Numbered from the stretch's first letter, positions 8,900 through 20,109 are shown. The stretch: 64,000 nucleotides of DNA from Pseudomonas kermanshahensis (GCF_014269205.2 NZ_JABWRY020000001.1:5256001-5320000); one strand, 5' to 3'. Program-made: numbers and translations. The notes: generated by a model not told the origin, from the letters alone.

Positions 8900-9961
8900 T
8901 CAGGGCTGTTTGTTGCGGGTTGGTTGAACGACGTGCAGATAGTGTTCGGCAACGTCGAGCATACGGTTGGCGAACCCCCATTCGTTGTCGAACCAAGCCA
9001 GCAGGTTTACCAGGCGGGGGCCGGAAACACGGGTCTGGCTGGCATCGACGATCGCCGAATGCGGGTCGTGGTTGAAATCACAGCTGGCGTGGGGCAGCTC
9101 GGTATAGGCCAGCAATCCTTTGAGCGGGCCCTCCAGCGCTGCCTCGCGCAGCACCCGGTTGACCTCGGCGGCGCTGGTGTCGCGGGCGGTCTGCAGCGTG
9201 ATGTCCAGGCATGAGACGTTGACGGTCGGCACGCGTACCGCTTTGGCCTGAATTCGCCCGGCAAGTTCCGGCAGCAGCCGCTCGATGCCGCGCGCAAGGC
9301 CCGTGGACACCGGGATCACCGACTGGAACGCAGAGCGCGTACGGCGCAGGTCTTCGTGGTGATAAGCGTCGATCACCGGCTGGTCGTTCATCGCCGAGTG
9401 GATGGTGGTGATCTGCACGTATTCGATGCCGAACGCCTGGTCCAGCACGCGCAACAGCGGCACGCCGCAGTTGGTGGTGCAAGACGCGTTGGACACCAGG
9501 CGCTCGTTGCCCGTCAGGCATGCCTGGTTGATGCCGTACACCACCGTGGCGTCCACGTCCGCCTCGCTGGCCATGGGCTGCGAGAACAGCACCCGTGGCG
9601 CGCCGGCATCAAGAAAACGCTGGCCATCGGCGCGGGTGTTGTAGGCGCCGGAGCACTCCAGCACCAGGTCGATGTCCAGGGCGGCCCAGTCGATGCCTTC
9701 CGGGGTGGCGCTGCGCATCACCTTCACGCAGTCGCCGTTAATATGCAGACAGTCGCCGTCGACCCTCACTTCCCCAGGGAAACGCCCGTGGGTGGAGTCG
9801 AAGCGTGTCAGGTACTCGAGGCTGGCCTGATCGGCCAGGTCGTTCAACGCAACAATCTCGAAACCGGCCTTCGCCCCCCGCTCGAACAACGCGCGCAGGA
9901 CACAGCGGCCGATGCGGCCATAACCGTTGAGTGCAACTTTGTAGGGACGCGGGTGGGGCAT
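8900..9961 (-). CDS. epd: D-erythrose-4-phosphate dehydrogenase
   Basis: The protein has 353 residues from the ATG at 9961; a longer in-frame reading would run into the REP pair and is rejected. It belongs to the GAPDH superfamily: a KVALNGYGRIGRCVLRALFE NAD-binding start, the catalytic cysteine in SNASCTTNC (about residue 161), a TIHSAMNDQP segment and WFDNEWGFANRML at the C-terminus. The TIHSAMNDQPVIDAYHHEDL reading rather than the T-T-x-H-A-x-T/S-x-x-Q of GAPDH, and the tktA-epd-pgk context, favour Epd. Epd oxidises erythrose 4-phosphate to 4-phosphoerythronate for pyridoxal phosphate synthesis. TktA makes or consumes the substrate, which fits the linkage. Confidence 0.9.
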   Translation of the reverse strand: MPHPRPYKVALNGYGRIGRCVLRALFERGAKAGFEIVALNDLADQASLEYLTRFDSTHGRFPGEVRVDGDCLHINGDCVKVMRSATPEGIDWAALDIDLVLECSGAYNTRADGQRFLDAGAPRVLFSQPMASEADVDATVVYGINQACLTGNERLVSNASCTTNCGVPLLRVLDQAFGIEYVQITTIHSAMNDQPVIDAYHHEDLRRTRSAFQSVIPVSTGLARGIERLLPELAGRIQAKAVRVPTVNVSCLDITLQTARDTSAAEVNRVLREAALEGPLKGLLAYTELPHASCDFNHDPHSAIVDASQTRVSGPRLVNLLAWFDNEWGFANRMLDVAEHYLHVVQPTRNKQP

Positions 9962-10008
9962 AGGTGGCTCTTGAAATCCGTCGGTTGAAAGGGGCCGCCA
10001 TACGGCCC

Positions 10009-10084
10009 ATTCGCGGCACAAGGCCGCTCCCACAGGGTACTGCGGCGTATGCAGATCCTGTGGGAGCGGCCTTGTGCCGCGAAC
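10009..10084. repeat. REP element pair (type CGCGGCACAAGGCCGC)
   Basis: The left copy TTCGCGGCACAAGGCCGCTC (10010 onward) and its reverse complement ending GTGCCGCGAA lie between tktA and epd, which are on the same strand. The spacer is about 20 bases. Confidence 0.85.
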
Positions 10085-10113
10085 GAGGGCCAAAGGCCCT
10101 CGCTTTGCCTGTA

Positions 10114-12111
10114 TCAGTCTTCCAGCAGCTCTTCGGCGGTGCCCAGGATATTCTCCAGGGTGAAGCCGAATTCTTCGAACAGTGCAGAGGCCGGGGCCGA
10201 CTCACCGTAGGTGGTCATGCCGATGATACGGCCTTCCAGGCCGACGTACTTGTACCAGAAGTCGGCGTGGGCAGCTTCGATGGCGATGCGCGCACCCACT
10301 TCCAGTGGCAGTACAGACTGCTTGTAGCCAGCGTCCTGGGCGTCGAACACGCTGGTGCACGGCATGGAAACCACGCGGACCTTGCGGCCTTGTTCGCTCA
10401 GCTTGTCGAAGGCCTGAACCGCCAGGCCCACTTCGGAACCGGTGGCGATCAGGATCAGCTCTGGCTCGCCAGCGCAGTCCTTGAGGATGTAGCCACCGCG
10501 GCTGATGTCAGCGATCTGCTGGGCGTTACGGTCCTGATGCTGCAGGTTCTGACGCGAGAAGATCAGCGCCGATGGGCCGTCTTTGCGCTCCAGGGCGTTT
10601 TTCCAGGACACGGCCGATTCGACCGCGTCAGCTGGGCGCCAGGTGTCCAGGTTCGGCGTGCTGCGCAGGCTGGTCAGCTGCTCGATCGGCTGGTGAGTCG
10701 GGCCGTCTTCGCCCAGGCCGATGGAGTCGTGGGTGTAGACGTGGATCACGCGCTGCTTCATCAGGGCCGACATGCGCACCGCGTTGCGGGCGTATTCCAT
10801 GAACATCAGGAAGGTCGCGCCGTAAGGCACCAGGCCGCCGTGCAGGGCAACGCCGTTCATGATCGCGGTCATGCCGAACTCGCGTACGCCGTAGTAGACG
10901 TAGTTGCCGCTAGCGTCATGGGCGTCGACGCCCTTGCAACCTTTCCACAGGGTCAGGTTGGAACCGGCCAGGTCAGCCGAACCGCCGAGGAACTCAGGCA
11001 GCAGCGGGCCGAAGGCGTTCAGGGCATTCTGGCTGGCCTTGCGGCTGGCAATGGTCTCGCCTTTGGCAGCGACTTCGTTGATGTAGGCCTGGGCCTTCTC
11101 GGAGAAGTCAGCCGGCAGCTCGCCGCTGTCACGGCGCTTGAACTCAGCAGCCAGCTCAGGGTACGCCTTGGCGTAGGCGTCGAAGCGCTGGTTCCACTCG
11201 GCTTCAGCTTTGGCACCGGCGGCCTTGGCGTCCCACTCGGCATAGATGTCGGCCGGGATTTCGAACGGGCCGTGGTTCCAGTTCAACTCTTTACGGGCCA
11301 GGGCGATTTCGTCGTTGCCCAGCGGTGCGCCGTGGCAGTCTTCCTTGCCCTGCTTGTTCGGCGAACCGAAACCGATGATGGTCTTGCAGCAGATCAGGGT
11401 CGGCTGATCGCTTTTGCGTGCAGTCTCGATCGCGGTCTTGATCTCGTCGGCGTCATGGCCGTCGACGTTGCGGATCACCTGCCAGTTGTAGGCTTCGAAA
11501 CGCTTCGGCGTGTCGTCGGTGAACCAGCCTTCGACTTCGCCGTCGATGGAGATGCCGTTGTCGTCATAGAAGGCAATCAGCTTGCCCAGGCCCAGGGTGC
11601 CGGCCAAAGCGGCGACTTCGTGGGAGATACCTTCCATCATGCAGCCGTCGCCGAGGAACACGTAGGTGTTGTGGTCGACGATGTTGTGGCCTTCACGGTT
11701 GAACTGTGCGCCCAGGACTTTTTCCGCCAGGGCGAAGCCCACGGCGTTAGCCAGGCCTTGGCCCAGTGGGCCAGTGGTGGTCTCCACACCTGGGGTGTAG
11801 CCGTATTCCGGGTGGCCCGGGGTACGGCTGTGCAGCTGGCGGAAGGCCTTGAGGTCGTCGATCGACAGGTCATAGCCGGTCAGGTGCAGCAGCGAGTAGA
11901 TCAGCATCGAGCCGTGGCCGTTGGACAGCACGAAGCGGTCACGGTCGGCGAAGCTTGGGTTGCTCGGGTTGTGCTTCAGGTAGTCACGCCAAAGCACTTC
12001 GGCGATATCCGCCATGCCCATAGGGGCACCTGGGTGGCCGCTGTTAGCCTTTTGCACGGCATCCATGCTGAGGGCACGAATGGCGTTGGCACGTTCACGA
12101 CGGCTGGGCAT
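10114..12111 (-). CDS. tktA: Transketolase
   Basis: The protein has 665 residues from the ATG at 12111, with an AGGAG site about 8 bases upstream. This thiamine-diphosphate enzyme moves two-carbon units between pentose-phosphate pathway sugars. Visible signatures: [19 protein letters not shown] at the N-terminus, [11 protein letters not shown], the thiamine-diphosphate motif [18 protein letters not shown] continuing to a [16 protein letters not shown], a [12 protein letters not shown] pyrimidine-domain region, [14 protein letters not shown] and a C-terminal domain ([10 protein letters not shown]). Length is usual for bacterial transketolase. It is first of the tktA-epd-pgk block, though a REP pair separates it from epd. 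Its 5' side faces the ArsR-methyltransferase gene with a 225-base divergent spacer. Confidence 0.97.
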   Translation of the reverse strand: MPSRRERANAIRALSMDAVQKANSGHPGAPMGMADIAEVLWRDYLKHNPSNPSFADRDRFVLSNGHGSMLIYSLLHLTGYDLSIDDLKAFRQLHSRTPGHPEYGYTPGVETTTGPLGQGLANAVGFALAEKVLGAQFNREGHNIVDHNTYVFLGDGCMMEGISHEVAALAGTLGLGKLIAFYDDNGISIDGEVEGWFTDDTPKRFEAYNWQVIRNVDGHDADEIKTAIETARKSDQPTLICCKTIIGFGSPNKQGKEDCHGAPLGNDEIALARKELNWNHGPFEIPADIYAEWDAKAAGAKAEAEWNQRFDAYAKAYPELAAEFKRRDSGELPADFSEKAQAYINEVAAKGETIASRKASQNALNAFGPLLPEFLGGSADLAGSNLTLWKGCKGVDAHDASGNYVYYGVREFGMTAIMNGVALHGGLVPYGATFLMFMEYARNAVRMSALMKQRVIHVYTHDSIGLGEDGPTHQPIEQLTSLRSTPNLDTWRPADAVESAVSWKNALERKDGPSALIFSRQNLQHQDRNAQQIADISRGGYILKDCAGEPELILIATGSEVGLAVQAFDKLSEQGRKVRVVSMPCTSVFDAQDAGYKQSVLPLEVGARIAIEAAHADFWYKYVGLEGRIIGMTTYGESAPASALFEEFGFTLENILGTAEELLED

Positions 12112-12270
12112 CGCTGATCTCCTGGGGCTGAAAGGTTGTGATACGAAAAAAGGCGGCCATTTTCGCCCACTGGGGGGCTGGGGGCAAACATTTAAGCGTC
12201 AAGCGGCACGCTTTAAGCGGCAAGGTGCATGCAAGCATGGGCTGGGGCCGCTCTATCCTTGCAGCTCATC

Positions 12271-12298
12271 GCCAATATCAAAACTTTTTGATATTGGC
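12271..12298. promoter_or_regulatory. 28-base perfect palindrome, candidate operator of the ArsR-methyltransferase gene
   Basis: Two perfectly complementary 13-base arms (GCCAATATCAAAA and TTTTGATATTGGC) are separated by CT. The palindrome is AT-rich inside a GC-rich genome and lies 38 bases before the ATG of the ArsR-type gene. ArsR-family repressors bind such AT-rich dyads, and the ATATCAA/TTGATAT core resembles sites I recall for the SahR regulators of the methionine cycle. A terminator role is less likely because no gene ends nearby and the arms are AT-rich. Confidence 0.6.
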
Positions 12299-12336
12299 CT
12301 TGCGGGTGCCACGATGCCTGTCTAGACTGCCGCCCC

Positions 12337-13329
12337 ATGAACCTCCGTGCGCAATCGATCCCTCAGCGAAGCGACACCCTGGCCGCCCTGTGCAAAGCCA
12401 GTGGCGACGCGCTGCGCCTGAATGTTTTGCGCGCATTGGCCAGCGATTCGTTTGGCGTGCTCGAACTGGCGCAAATCTTCGACATCGGCCAGTCCGGCAT
12501 GAGCCATCACCTAAAGGTGCTGGCCCAGGCCGAGCTGGTGGCGACCCGGCGCGAGGGCAACGCGATTTTCTACCGCCGCGCCCTGCCCGACAGCCTACGC
12601 CTGGGCGGGCGTCTGCACACGGCGTTGCTCGAAGAAGTCGACGACCTGACCTTGCCACCTGCAGTGCAGGCGCGCATCGCCCAGGTGCAGCAACGCCGCG
12701 CAGCCACCAGCCAGGACTTTTTCCTGCGCGTGGAAGAAAAATTCCGCGCCCAGCAAGACCTGATCGCCGGCCTGCCGCAGTACCGCGAAAGCCTGCTGGC
12801 GCTGCTCGACAAGCTGAACTTCGCGCCCACCGCCAGCGCGCTGGAAGTAGGCCCCGGCGACGGCGGCTTCCTGCCGGACCTGGCACGGCGCTTCGCCACG
12901 GTGACCGCCCTGGACAACAGCCCGACCATGCTCGAGCTGGCCCGCCAGGTCTGCCAGCGTGAGCGCCTGGACAACGTGAACCTGCAGTTGGCCGATGCAC
13001 TGAATGCAACGGATGTGGCAGCCGACTGCGTTGTGCTGAACATGGTGCTGCACCATTTCAGCGACCCGGCCCTGGCCCTGCGCCAGCTGGCCAAACGGGT
13101 GAAAGCGGGCGGCAGCCTGCTGGTCACCGAACTGTGCAGCCATGACCAGGGGTGGGCGCGCGATGCCTGCGGCGACCTCTGGCTGGGCTTCGAACAGGAC
13201 GACCTGGCCCGTTGGGCCAATAGTGCCGGGCTGGTCCCCGGGGACAGCCTCTATGTGGGCTTGCGCAACGGTTTCCAGATACAGGTCCGCCATTTTCAGC
13301 GGGCGACTGGCGACATACACCATCGGTAA
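12337..13329 (+). CDS. ArsR-family regulator fused to a SAM-dependent methyltransferase (SahR-like)
   Basis: The protein has 330 residues. Residues of about 10-100 form an ArsR winged helix (LCKASGDALRLNVLRALA, then the recognition segment IGQSGMSHHLKVLAQAELV and the wing REGNAIFYRRAL). From about 150 a class I methyltransferase fold follows, with motif I EVGPGDGGFL near residue 170, an acidic VTALDNSPTML strand, LQLADALNA and VLNMVLHHFSDP. The gene precedes metK by 19 bases, so the two are probably one transcript behind the 28-base palindrome. Known SahR-type ArsR proteins sense S-adenosylhomocysteine and control metK, ahcY and metF. A methyltransferase domain used as ligand sensor is a reasonable inference, not shown here. 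Confidence 0.85.
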   Translation: MNLRAQSIPQRSDTLAALCKASGDALRLNVLRALASDSFGVLELAQIFDIGQSGMSHHLKVLAQAELVATRREGNAIFYRRALPDSLRLGGRLHTALLEEVDDLTLPPAVQARIAQVQQRRAATSQDFFLRVEEKFRAQQDLIAGLPQYRESLLALLDKLNFAPTASALEVGPGDGGFLPDLARRFATVTALDNSPTMLELARQVCQRERLDNVNLQLADALNATDVAADCVVLNMVLHHFSDPALALRQLAKRVKAGGSLLVTELCSHDQGWARDACGDLWLGFEQDDLARWANSAGLVPGDSLYVGLRNGFQIQVRHFQRATGDIHHR

Positions 13330-13348
13330 ATTTTAGGAACCCTTCGAG

Positions 13349-14539
13349 ATGAGCGAATACTCCCTTTTCACCTCCGAGTCCGTGTCCGAAGGGCATCCGG
13401 ACAAGATCGCCGACCAGATTTCGGACGCTGTCCTTGATGCCATCATCGCTCAGGACAAATACGCCCGCGTGGCCTGCGAAACCTTGGTCAAGACCGGTGT
13501 CGCCATCATCGCTGGCGAAGTGTCCACGTCCGCCTGGGTCGACCTCGAAGAACTGGTACGTAAAGTCATCATCGACATCGGCTACAACAGCTCCGACGTC
13601 GGCTTCGACGGCGCCACCTGCGCGGTGATGAACATCATCGGCAAGCAGTCCGTGGACATCGCCCAGGGCGTCGACCGCTCCAAGCCGGAAGACCAGGGCG
13701 CTGGCGACCAGGGCCTGATGTTCGGCTACGCCAGCAACGAAACCGACGTGCTGATGCCAGCACCGATCTGCTTCTCGCACCGTCTGGTCGAGCGCCAGGC
13801 CGAAGCGCGCAAGTCGCGCCTGCTGCCGTGGCTGCGCCCGGACGCCAAGTCGCAGGTCACCTGCCGTTACGAAAATGGCAAGGTAGTCGGCATCGACGCG
13901 GTGGTCCTGTCGACCCAGCACAACCCTGAGGTCTCGCAAAAAGACCTGCAGGAAGCGGTGATGGAGCTGATCGTCAAGCACACCCTGCCGGCCGAACTGC
14001 TGCACAAAGATACCCAGTACCACATCAACCCGACCGGCAACTTCATCATCGGTGGCCCGGTGGGTGACTGTGGCCTGACCGGCCGCAAGATCATCGTCGA
14101 CTCCTACGGCGGCATGGCCCGCCACGGTGGTGGCGCGTTCTCCGGCAAGGACCCGTCCAAGGTCGACCGTTCCGCCGCCTACGCCGGTCGCTACGTGGCC
14201 AAGAACATCGTCGCCGCCGGCCTGGCCGAGCGTTGCGAGATCCAGGTCTCCTACGCCATTGGCGTAGCTCAGCCAACCTCCATCTCGATCAACACCTTCG
14301 GTACCGGCAAGGTCTCCGACGACAAGATCGTCCAACTGGTGCGCGAGTGCTTCGACCTGCGTCCGTACGCGATCACCAAGATGCTCGACCTGCTCCACCC
14401 GATGTACCAGGAAACCGCGGCCTACGGCCACTTCGGCCGCACCCCGCAGCAGAAGACAGTCGGCGACGACACCTTCACCACCTTCACCTGGGAACGCACC
14501 GACCGCGCCCAGTCGCTGCGTGACGCTGCCGGCCTGTAA
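13349..14539 (+). CDS. metK: S-adenosylmethionine synthetase
   Basis: The protein has 396 residues from the ATG at 13349, with AGGA about 11 bases upstream. It makes S-adenosylmethionine from methionine and ATP in the cytosol. Signatures: the [20 protein letters not shown] start (ATP-binding GHPDK), [37 protein letters not shown], the P-loop-like [19 protein letters not shown] and a C-terminal TAAYGHFGR. Length is typical. It is preceded by the ArsR-methyltransferase gene in an apparent operon and followed by a strong terminator, so expression of the enzyme is likely tied to the palindrome upstream of that regulator. Confidence 0.98.
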   Translation: MSEYSLFTSESVSEGHPDKIADQISDAVLDAIIAQDKYARVACETLVKTGVAIIAGEVSTSAWVDLEELVRKVIIDIGYNSSDVGFDGATCAVMNIIGKQSVDIAQGVDRSKPEDQGAGDQGLMFGYASNETDVLMPAPICFSHRLVERQAEARKSRLLPWLRPDAKSQVTCRYENGKVVGIDAVVLSTQHNPEVSQKDLQEAVMELIVKHTLPAELLHKDTQYHINPTGNFIIGGPVGDCGLTGRKIIVDSYGGMARHGGGAFSGKDPSKVDRSAAYAGRYVAKNIVAAGLAERCEIQVSYAIGVAQPTSISINTFGTGKVSDDKIVQLVRECFDLRPYAITKMLDLLHPMYQETAAYGHFGRTPQQKTVGDDTFTTFTWERTDRAQSLRDAAGL

Positions 14540-16384
<1,845 letters not shown>

Positions 16385-16515
16385 TTTTTTACCAAATCCC
16401 ACGCAAGGAAAGTCTGAGTTTCGGCCATAAAAAACCAACAAGGGTTTCTAAATAGGAAAAACCAAGGCAGGATTTCCCCCAACTTTTCTGCCCCGCCCCG
16501 TTCAGGAGGCTTTTC

Positions 16516-16908
16516 ATGAAACGTATTTCGACTCTTTTCTTGCTCGCAACACTGGGCCTCGCTGCTGGCGCCGTGCAGGCTGCCGAGCCGGATGCTGGCC
16601 TGACTGGCTGCGCGGCCAAACGCAGCGCCATCGAGAACCAACTGAAGATTGCCCGCGAACACGGCAACAGTGACCAGGTTGCGGGGCTCGAGCAGGCACT
16701 GGAAGGTGCAAAAAACTGTACAGAAACCAGCCTGCGCAAAGAGCGTGAACAAAAGGTGCTCGATGCGCGCCATGAGGTCGCGCAACGCGAAAAAGACCTG
16801 AAGAAGGCCGAAAAGAAAGGCGATGCTGAAAAGATAAACAAGCGTAAAGACAAACTCGCCGAGTCGCGCAAAGAACTGCAGGAAGCGGTCGACGAACTCG
16901 ACCGCTGA
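16516..16908 (+). CDS. DUF1090 (YqjC-like) periplasmic protein
   Basis: The protein has 130 residues with a strong AGGAGG site before the ATG. A Sec signal peptide ends at VQAAEP. The mature part has two conserved cysteines (GCAAKRSAIENQL and KNCTETSLRKE) and then a highly charged coiled-coil-like helix of Lys, Glu and Asp (QREKDLKKAEKKGDAEKINK). This matches DUF1090 (PF06476), known from E. coli YqjC, a periplasmic family of unknown function often associated with acid or envelope stress. It lies 131 bases after ligB and is followed by a REP pair. Confidence 0.88.
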   Translation: MKRISTLFLLATLGLAAGAVQAAEPDAGLTGCAAKRSAIENQLKIAREHGNSDQVAGLEQALEGAKNCTETSLRKEREQKVLDARHEVAQREKDLKKAEKKGDAEKINKRKDKLAESRKELQEAVDELDR

Positions 16909-16928
16909 GGTGCAGCGTCCGTGAGCGC

Positions 16929-17016
16929 CTTATCGCCGGCAAGCCGGCTCCCACGGGTACTCCACTGCTCTCAAGGGCTGTGTGTTTACTGTGGGAGCTG
17001 GCTTGCCGGCGATAAG
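16929..17016. repeat. REP element pair (type CGCCGGCAAGCCGGC)
   Basis: The left copy CTTATCGCCGGCAAGCCGGC and its inverted partner, ending GCCGGCGATAAG, lie between the convergent DUF1090 and cytochrome c' genes. Confidence 0.88.
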
Positions 17017-17030
17017 ACCCTTACAGGCGA

Positions 17031-17477
17031 TCAATGATTGCGGAATTCAGTATGGCAAGCCTTGCACGCAGCCTCGACCCTGTCCATCGGTCCCTTCAAC
17101 TGCGCCGCCTCCAGCGGCTGGCCCCGGGTAGCATCGACCAATTCACCGGTCACGCCCTCCAGTTGCCGGGCAAGGTCATGGAACCGCGCCTGACGCTCCC
17201 ACACCTCCGCTCGCGCGCTGCTGTCACCGCCATCGCGCGCTTGGGGGAAGTGCTGCCACGGCTGGTGCGACAGGCTGTCGAGCTTCACGGCCCCGTCGGA
17301 GAACTTCACCCCGTCGAACGGCAAACGGCCGCGCAGCATGCCACCCAGGTCCTCGCTGGTCTTGAGCATGTCCTTGAAGATCGCCTTGCGCTGGCCCAGC
17401 GGCGAGTTCGGGTCCACACGGTCACAGGCACTCAGGGCAAGGGCTGCGAGCAGAACAACGGTCAATCGCTTGAACAT
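17031..17477 (-). CDS. Cytochrome c'-type (class II) lipoprotein
   Basis: The protein has 148 residues from the ATG at 17477. The signal ends in the lipobox LSAC (MFKRLTVVLLAALALSAC), so the protein is predicted to be membrane-anchored. The single heme site CKACH lies close to the C-terminus, the arrangement of class II cytochromes c' and c-556. RKAIFKDMLKTSEDLGGMLRG near the N-terminus fits the first helix of the four-helix bundle, although a methionine or histidine ligand is not clear-cut. These proteins bind NO or transfer electrons; no partner is encoded nearby. The gene is divergent from mltA. Confidence 0.82.
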   Translation of the reverse strand: MFKRLTVVLLAALALSACDRVDPNSPLGQRKAIFKDMLKTSEDLGGMLRGRLPFDGVKFSDGAVKLDSLSHQPWQHFPQARDGGDSSARAEVWERQARFHDLARQLEGVTGELVDATRGQPLEAAQLKGPMDRVEAACKACHTEFRNH

Positions 17478-17595
17478 CACGGTCACTACGGCCTACGAAA
17501 ATGGGCGGCCAGTATCGCTGGCCAAGGGCCAAAGACCAATAGCCACATAAAACACAAGGTCGAATCTTCATGTTCGCCCTGACAGGAATCCCCCT

Positions 17596-18747
17596 ATGAA
17601 ATTCGCCCTGCGCCACCTGGCCTGGACACTCCCGGCACTGGCCCTGCTGGCCGGCTGCAACGGCGGCGAGAACGCCAAACCTGAGCCCCATGCCATTGCC
17701 ACCTATGCCAGTGCCACCTGGCAGGACCTGCCCAGCGTCAGCGACACCGACCTGGTTGCCGGCTTCCACGCGTGGCGCAATGGCTGTGAAAAACTCAAGC
17801 GCGACGCCGTCTGGGCCACCACCTGCGAGGCCGCTGCCAGCGTGCCGGACGATGCACGGCAAATACGCGCCTTCCTGCAGCAAAACCTGCAGGTCTATGG
17901 CTTGCGCTCGGCCGAGAACAACGCCAACGGCCTGATCACTGGCTACTACGAGCCGGTCTACCCGGGCAGCCTGAAACCGACCGAAACCAACCACGTAGCG
18001 GTGTACGGCGTGCCCGACGACATGATCGTGGTCGACCTCGCCAGCGTGTACCCAGAGCTCAAGGGCAAGCGCCTGCGCGGGCGACTCGATGGCCGGGTGC
18101 TCAAGCCTTACGACACAGCCGAAGTCATCAACCGTGAGGGCGTAAAAGCCCCGGTGCTGGCCTGGCTGACCGACCCGATGGACTTGCAGTTCCTGCAGAT
18201 ACAGGGTTCGGGCCGGGTACAACTGGAAGATGGCCGCCAGCTGCGCCTGGGCTACGCCGACCAAAATGGCCACCCCTACCGGCCGATCGGGCGTTGGCTG
18301 GTGGAACAGGGCCAGTTGAAGAAGGAAGACGTCAGCATGGGCAGCATTCATGCCTGGGCCCAGGCCAACCCGCAGCGGGTACCAGAGCTGCTGGCCAGCA
18401 ACCCTAGCTACGTGTTTTTCAGCACCCGCCCCGACAGTAACGAAGGCCCGCGCGGCTCGCTCAACGTGCCACTGACGGCCGGCTACAGCGTGGCGATCGA
18501 CCGCAAGGTGATTCCGTTGGGCAGCCTGCTGTGGTTATCCACTACGCGCCCGGATGGTACCCCGGTGGTGCGGCCGGTAGGCGCTCAGGATACCGGGGGT
18601 GCGATTGCCGGTGAGGTACGTGCAGACCTGTTCTGGGGGACCGGGCCAGAAGCCGGTGAGCTGGCCGGGAACATGAAGCAGCAAGGGCAGATCTGGATGC
18701 TGTGGCCTAAAGGCAAACCGCTGCCTGAAGTACCGAAAGTGCCTTGA
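17596..18747 (+). CDS. mltA: Membrane-bound lytic murein transglycosylase A
   Basis: The protein has 383 residues. The signal ends in lipobox LAGC (Cys20), so it is an outer-membrane-type lipoprotein. It cleaves the beta-1,4 bond of peptidoglycan to give 1,6-anhydromuropeptides. MltA features: GLITGYYEPVYPGSL, the QIQGSGRVQLEDG segment, YRPIGRWLVEQGQL, PSYVFFSTRP, the double-psi barrel/3D domain with the catalytic aspartate in QDTGGAIAG (D332) and RADLFWGTGPEAG. Length is normal. It stands alone, between the divergent cytochrome gene and a REP pair. Confidence 0.96.
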   Translation: MKFALRHLAWTLPALALLAGCNGGENAKPEPHAIATYASATWQDLPSVSDTDLVAGFHAWRNGCEKLKRDAVWATTCEAAASVPDDARQIRAFLQQNLQVYGLRSAENNANGLITGYYEPVYPGSLKPTETNHVAVYGVPDDMIVVDLASVYPELKGKRLRGRLDGRVLKPYDTAEVINREGVKAPVLAWLTDPMDLQFLQIQGSGRVQLEDGRQLRLGYADQNGHPYRPIGRWLVEQGQLKKEDVSMGSIHAWAQANPQRVPELLASNPSYVFFSTRPDSNEGPRGSLNVPLTAGYSVAIDRKVIPLGSLLWLSTTRPDGTPVVRPVGAQDTGGAIAGEVRADLFWGTGPEAGELAGNMKQQGQIWMLWPKGKPLPEVPKVP

Positions 18748-18758
18748 TCGGGGCTGGG

Positions 18759-18850
18759 CTCTTCGCGGGGCAAGCCCGCTCCCACAGTAATCGTGCAAAC
18801 TCTAAATAATGCACGATCCCCTGTGGGAGCATGCTTGCCCGCGAAGAAGC
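18759..18850. repeat. REP element pair (type CGCGGGGCAAGCCCGC)
   Basis: The left copy CTCTTCGCGGGGCAAGCCCG has an imperfect inverted partner at about 18820-18850 (GAGCATGCTTGCCCGCGAAG, one base changed in the palindrome core). The central spacer holds its own imperfect dyad (TCGTGCAAACT / ATGCACGATC). They lie between the convergent mltA and MAPEG genes. Confidence 0.85.
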
Positions 18851-18860
18851 CAACTCGGTT

Positions 18861-19247
18861 TCAGACGGAAACCACGAAAAACGCCACGATCAACGCCAAC
18901 CCGGCAAACCACACCACTGACCGCAATGCTGCCCAGTCCGCCAGGTAGCAGATGATGTAGAGCAACCGGCTGGTGATGTACATCACGCCCAGCACGTCCT
19001 GCGTCACTTGCTCGGCATTGCCGACGATATCTGCCACCAGCACGGCCGCCGCAAACGCCGGAAACGCTTCGTAGCTATTCTGCTGCGCCGCATGGGCTCG
19101 GCGTGGCAGGCCCGATAGCGTGTCCAGGAAGGCACGCGGATCGTGATTGTCCTTGAGGCCGAAGCGGCCACTGCTCACTTTGGCGATCAATGCGCAAAGC
19201 GGCGGCAATATCAGGGCAATCAGGATGCACCACAGGGCAACGGTCAT
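18861..19247 (-). CDS. MAPEG-family membrane protein
   Basis: The protein has 128 residues from the ATG at 19247, with AAGGAG about 9 bases upstream; an in-frame GTG nine bases earlier lies on that site. Four hydrophobic segments can be seen: about 3-23, 58-75, 83-100 and 106-126. Between the first and second is the family stretch NHDPRAFLDTLSGLPRRAHAAQQNSYEAFPAF, with the conserved R-A-x-x-A-x-x-N-x-x-E pattern. MAPEG proteins include microsomal glutathione transferases and eicosanoid enzymes; bacterial members of this type are mostly uncharacterised. It lies 28 bases downstream of an EamA-type exporter gene on the same strand, so co-transcription is likely. Confidence 0.85.
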   Translation of the reverse strand: MTVALWCILIALILPPLCALIAKVSSGRFGLKDNHDPRAFLDTLSGLPRRAHAAQQNSYEAFPAFAAAVLVADIVGNAEQVTQDVLGVMYITSRLLYIICYLADWAALRSVVWFAGLALIVAFFVVSV

Positions 19248-19275
19248 GGACAGCACTCCTTGTTCAATCGAAAGG

Positions 19276-20109
19276 TTAGAGCTTCATTACCAGCATGCCT
19301 GCCAGCACCAGCCCGCAAGCTAGGAGTCTTGGCCCGCCAAAAGGTTCTTTGAGGTAGCGCATACCCAACAGCACCACCAGGATCACGCTCAGTTCCCGCA
19401 GCGCCGCCGCCTCGGCCACCGACCCCAGGTGCATGGCCCACAGCACCAGGGCATAACTGAACAGCACACAAAGCCCTACGGCCAACCCCAGCCGCCATTG
19501 GGTTCGCCAAAACAGCACAAACGGTGCCCGGCGCGCCACACTGGCCAGCAGCGGGAAGGGCCAGGCACTGAGCAAGGTCAGCCATACCAGGTAGTCCCAA
19601 GGCTTGCCCCACAGCCGCACCGCCTGGCCGTCGAACCAGGTGTAGCAACCGATGCACAGGCCAATCAGCGCCACCACGGGCAACATCGACCAAGGCAGCC
19701 GATCACCACCGCCCCCCTGCCACAGCAGGCACGCCATGCCACACGGAATGAGCAGGATGCCGATGATCTGCTGCTGGCTCAGCGATTCCCCGGCAAAGGC
19801 CAGGGTCAAGCCCAGCACCACCAGCGGCGACAACCCGCGCATCAGAGGATAGACCAGCCCCAGGTCGCCAACCCGATAGGCCTGGATCAGCAGATAGCGG
19901 TACAACTGTTCGGCCAGCGCCGAGGCGATCAACCAGGGCCAGATTTCGGCGGGAGGCACCTCGACAAAGGCCACGGCCAGCACGGCAAAAGCCAAGGCGA
20001 CCGTGTCCATGCTGGCAATCACCAACAAGCGTTCGCCGCTGAATTTGATCAGGGTGTTCCAGGTCGCATGCAGGAGGGCGGCGACCAGTACCAAGGAAGT
20101 TGCCAACAC
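19276..20109 (-). CDS. EamA/DMT-family transporter
   Basis: The protein has 277 residues from a GTG at 20109, supported by AAGGA about 10 bases upstream. It is almost entirely hydrophobic with about ten predicted helices in two homologous halves. The first half holds LLHATWNTLIKFSGE and the second SYALVLWAMHLGSVAEAAAL followed by RELSVILVVLLGMRYLKEPFG, the typical end-of-domain signature (L-K-E) of drug/metabolite transporters. The substrate cannot be inferred. It precedes the MAPEG gene; 261 bases without a gene separate it from the divergent antiporter. Confidence 0.85.
   Translation of the reverse strand: MLATSLVLVAALLHATWNTLIKFSGERLLVIASMDTVALAFAVLAVAFVEVPPAEIWPWLIASALAEQLYRYLLIQAYRVGDLGLVYPLMRGLSPLVVLGLTLAFAGESLSQQQIIGILLIPCGMACLLWQGGGGDRLPWSMLPVVALIGLCIGCYTWFDGQAVRLWGKPWDYLVWLTLLSAWPFPLLASVARRAPFVLFWRTQWRLGLAVGLCVLFSYALVLWAMHLGSVAEAAALRELSVILVVLLGMRYLKEPFGGPRLLACGLVLAGMLVMKL

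Noticed and set aside
9964..12117. 717-codon frame on the plus strand opposite tktA
   Set aside because: Shadow of tktA; the minus strand reading has every transketolase motif.
12271..12298. Palindrome before the ArsR-type gene as a terminator
   Set aside because: No gene ends at it: the flanking genes are divergent. The arms are AT-rich, so operator function is more likely.
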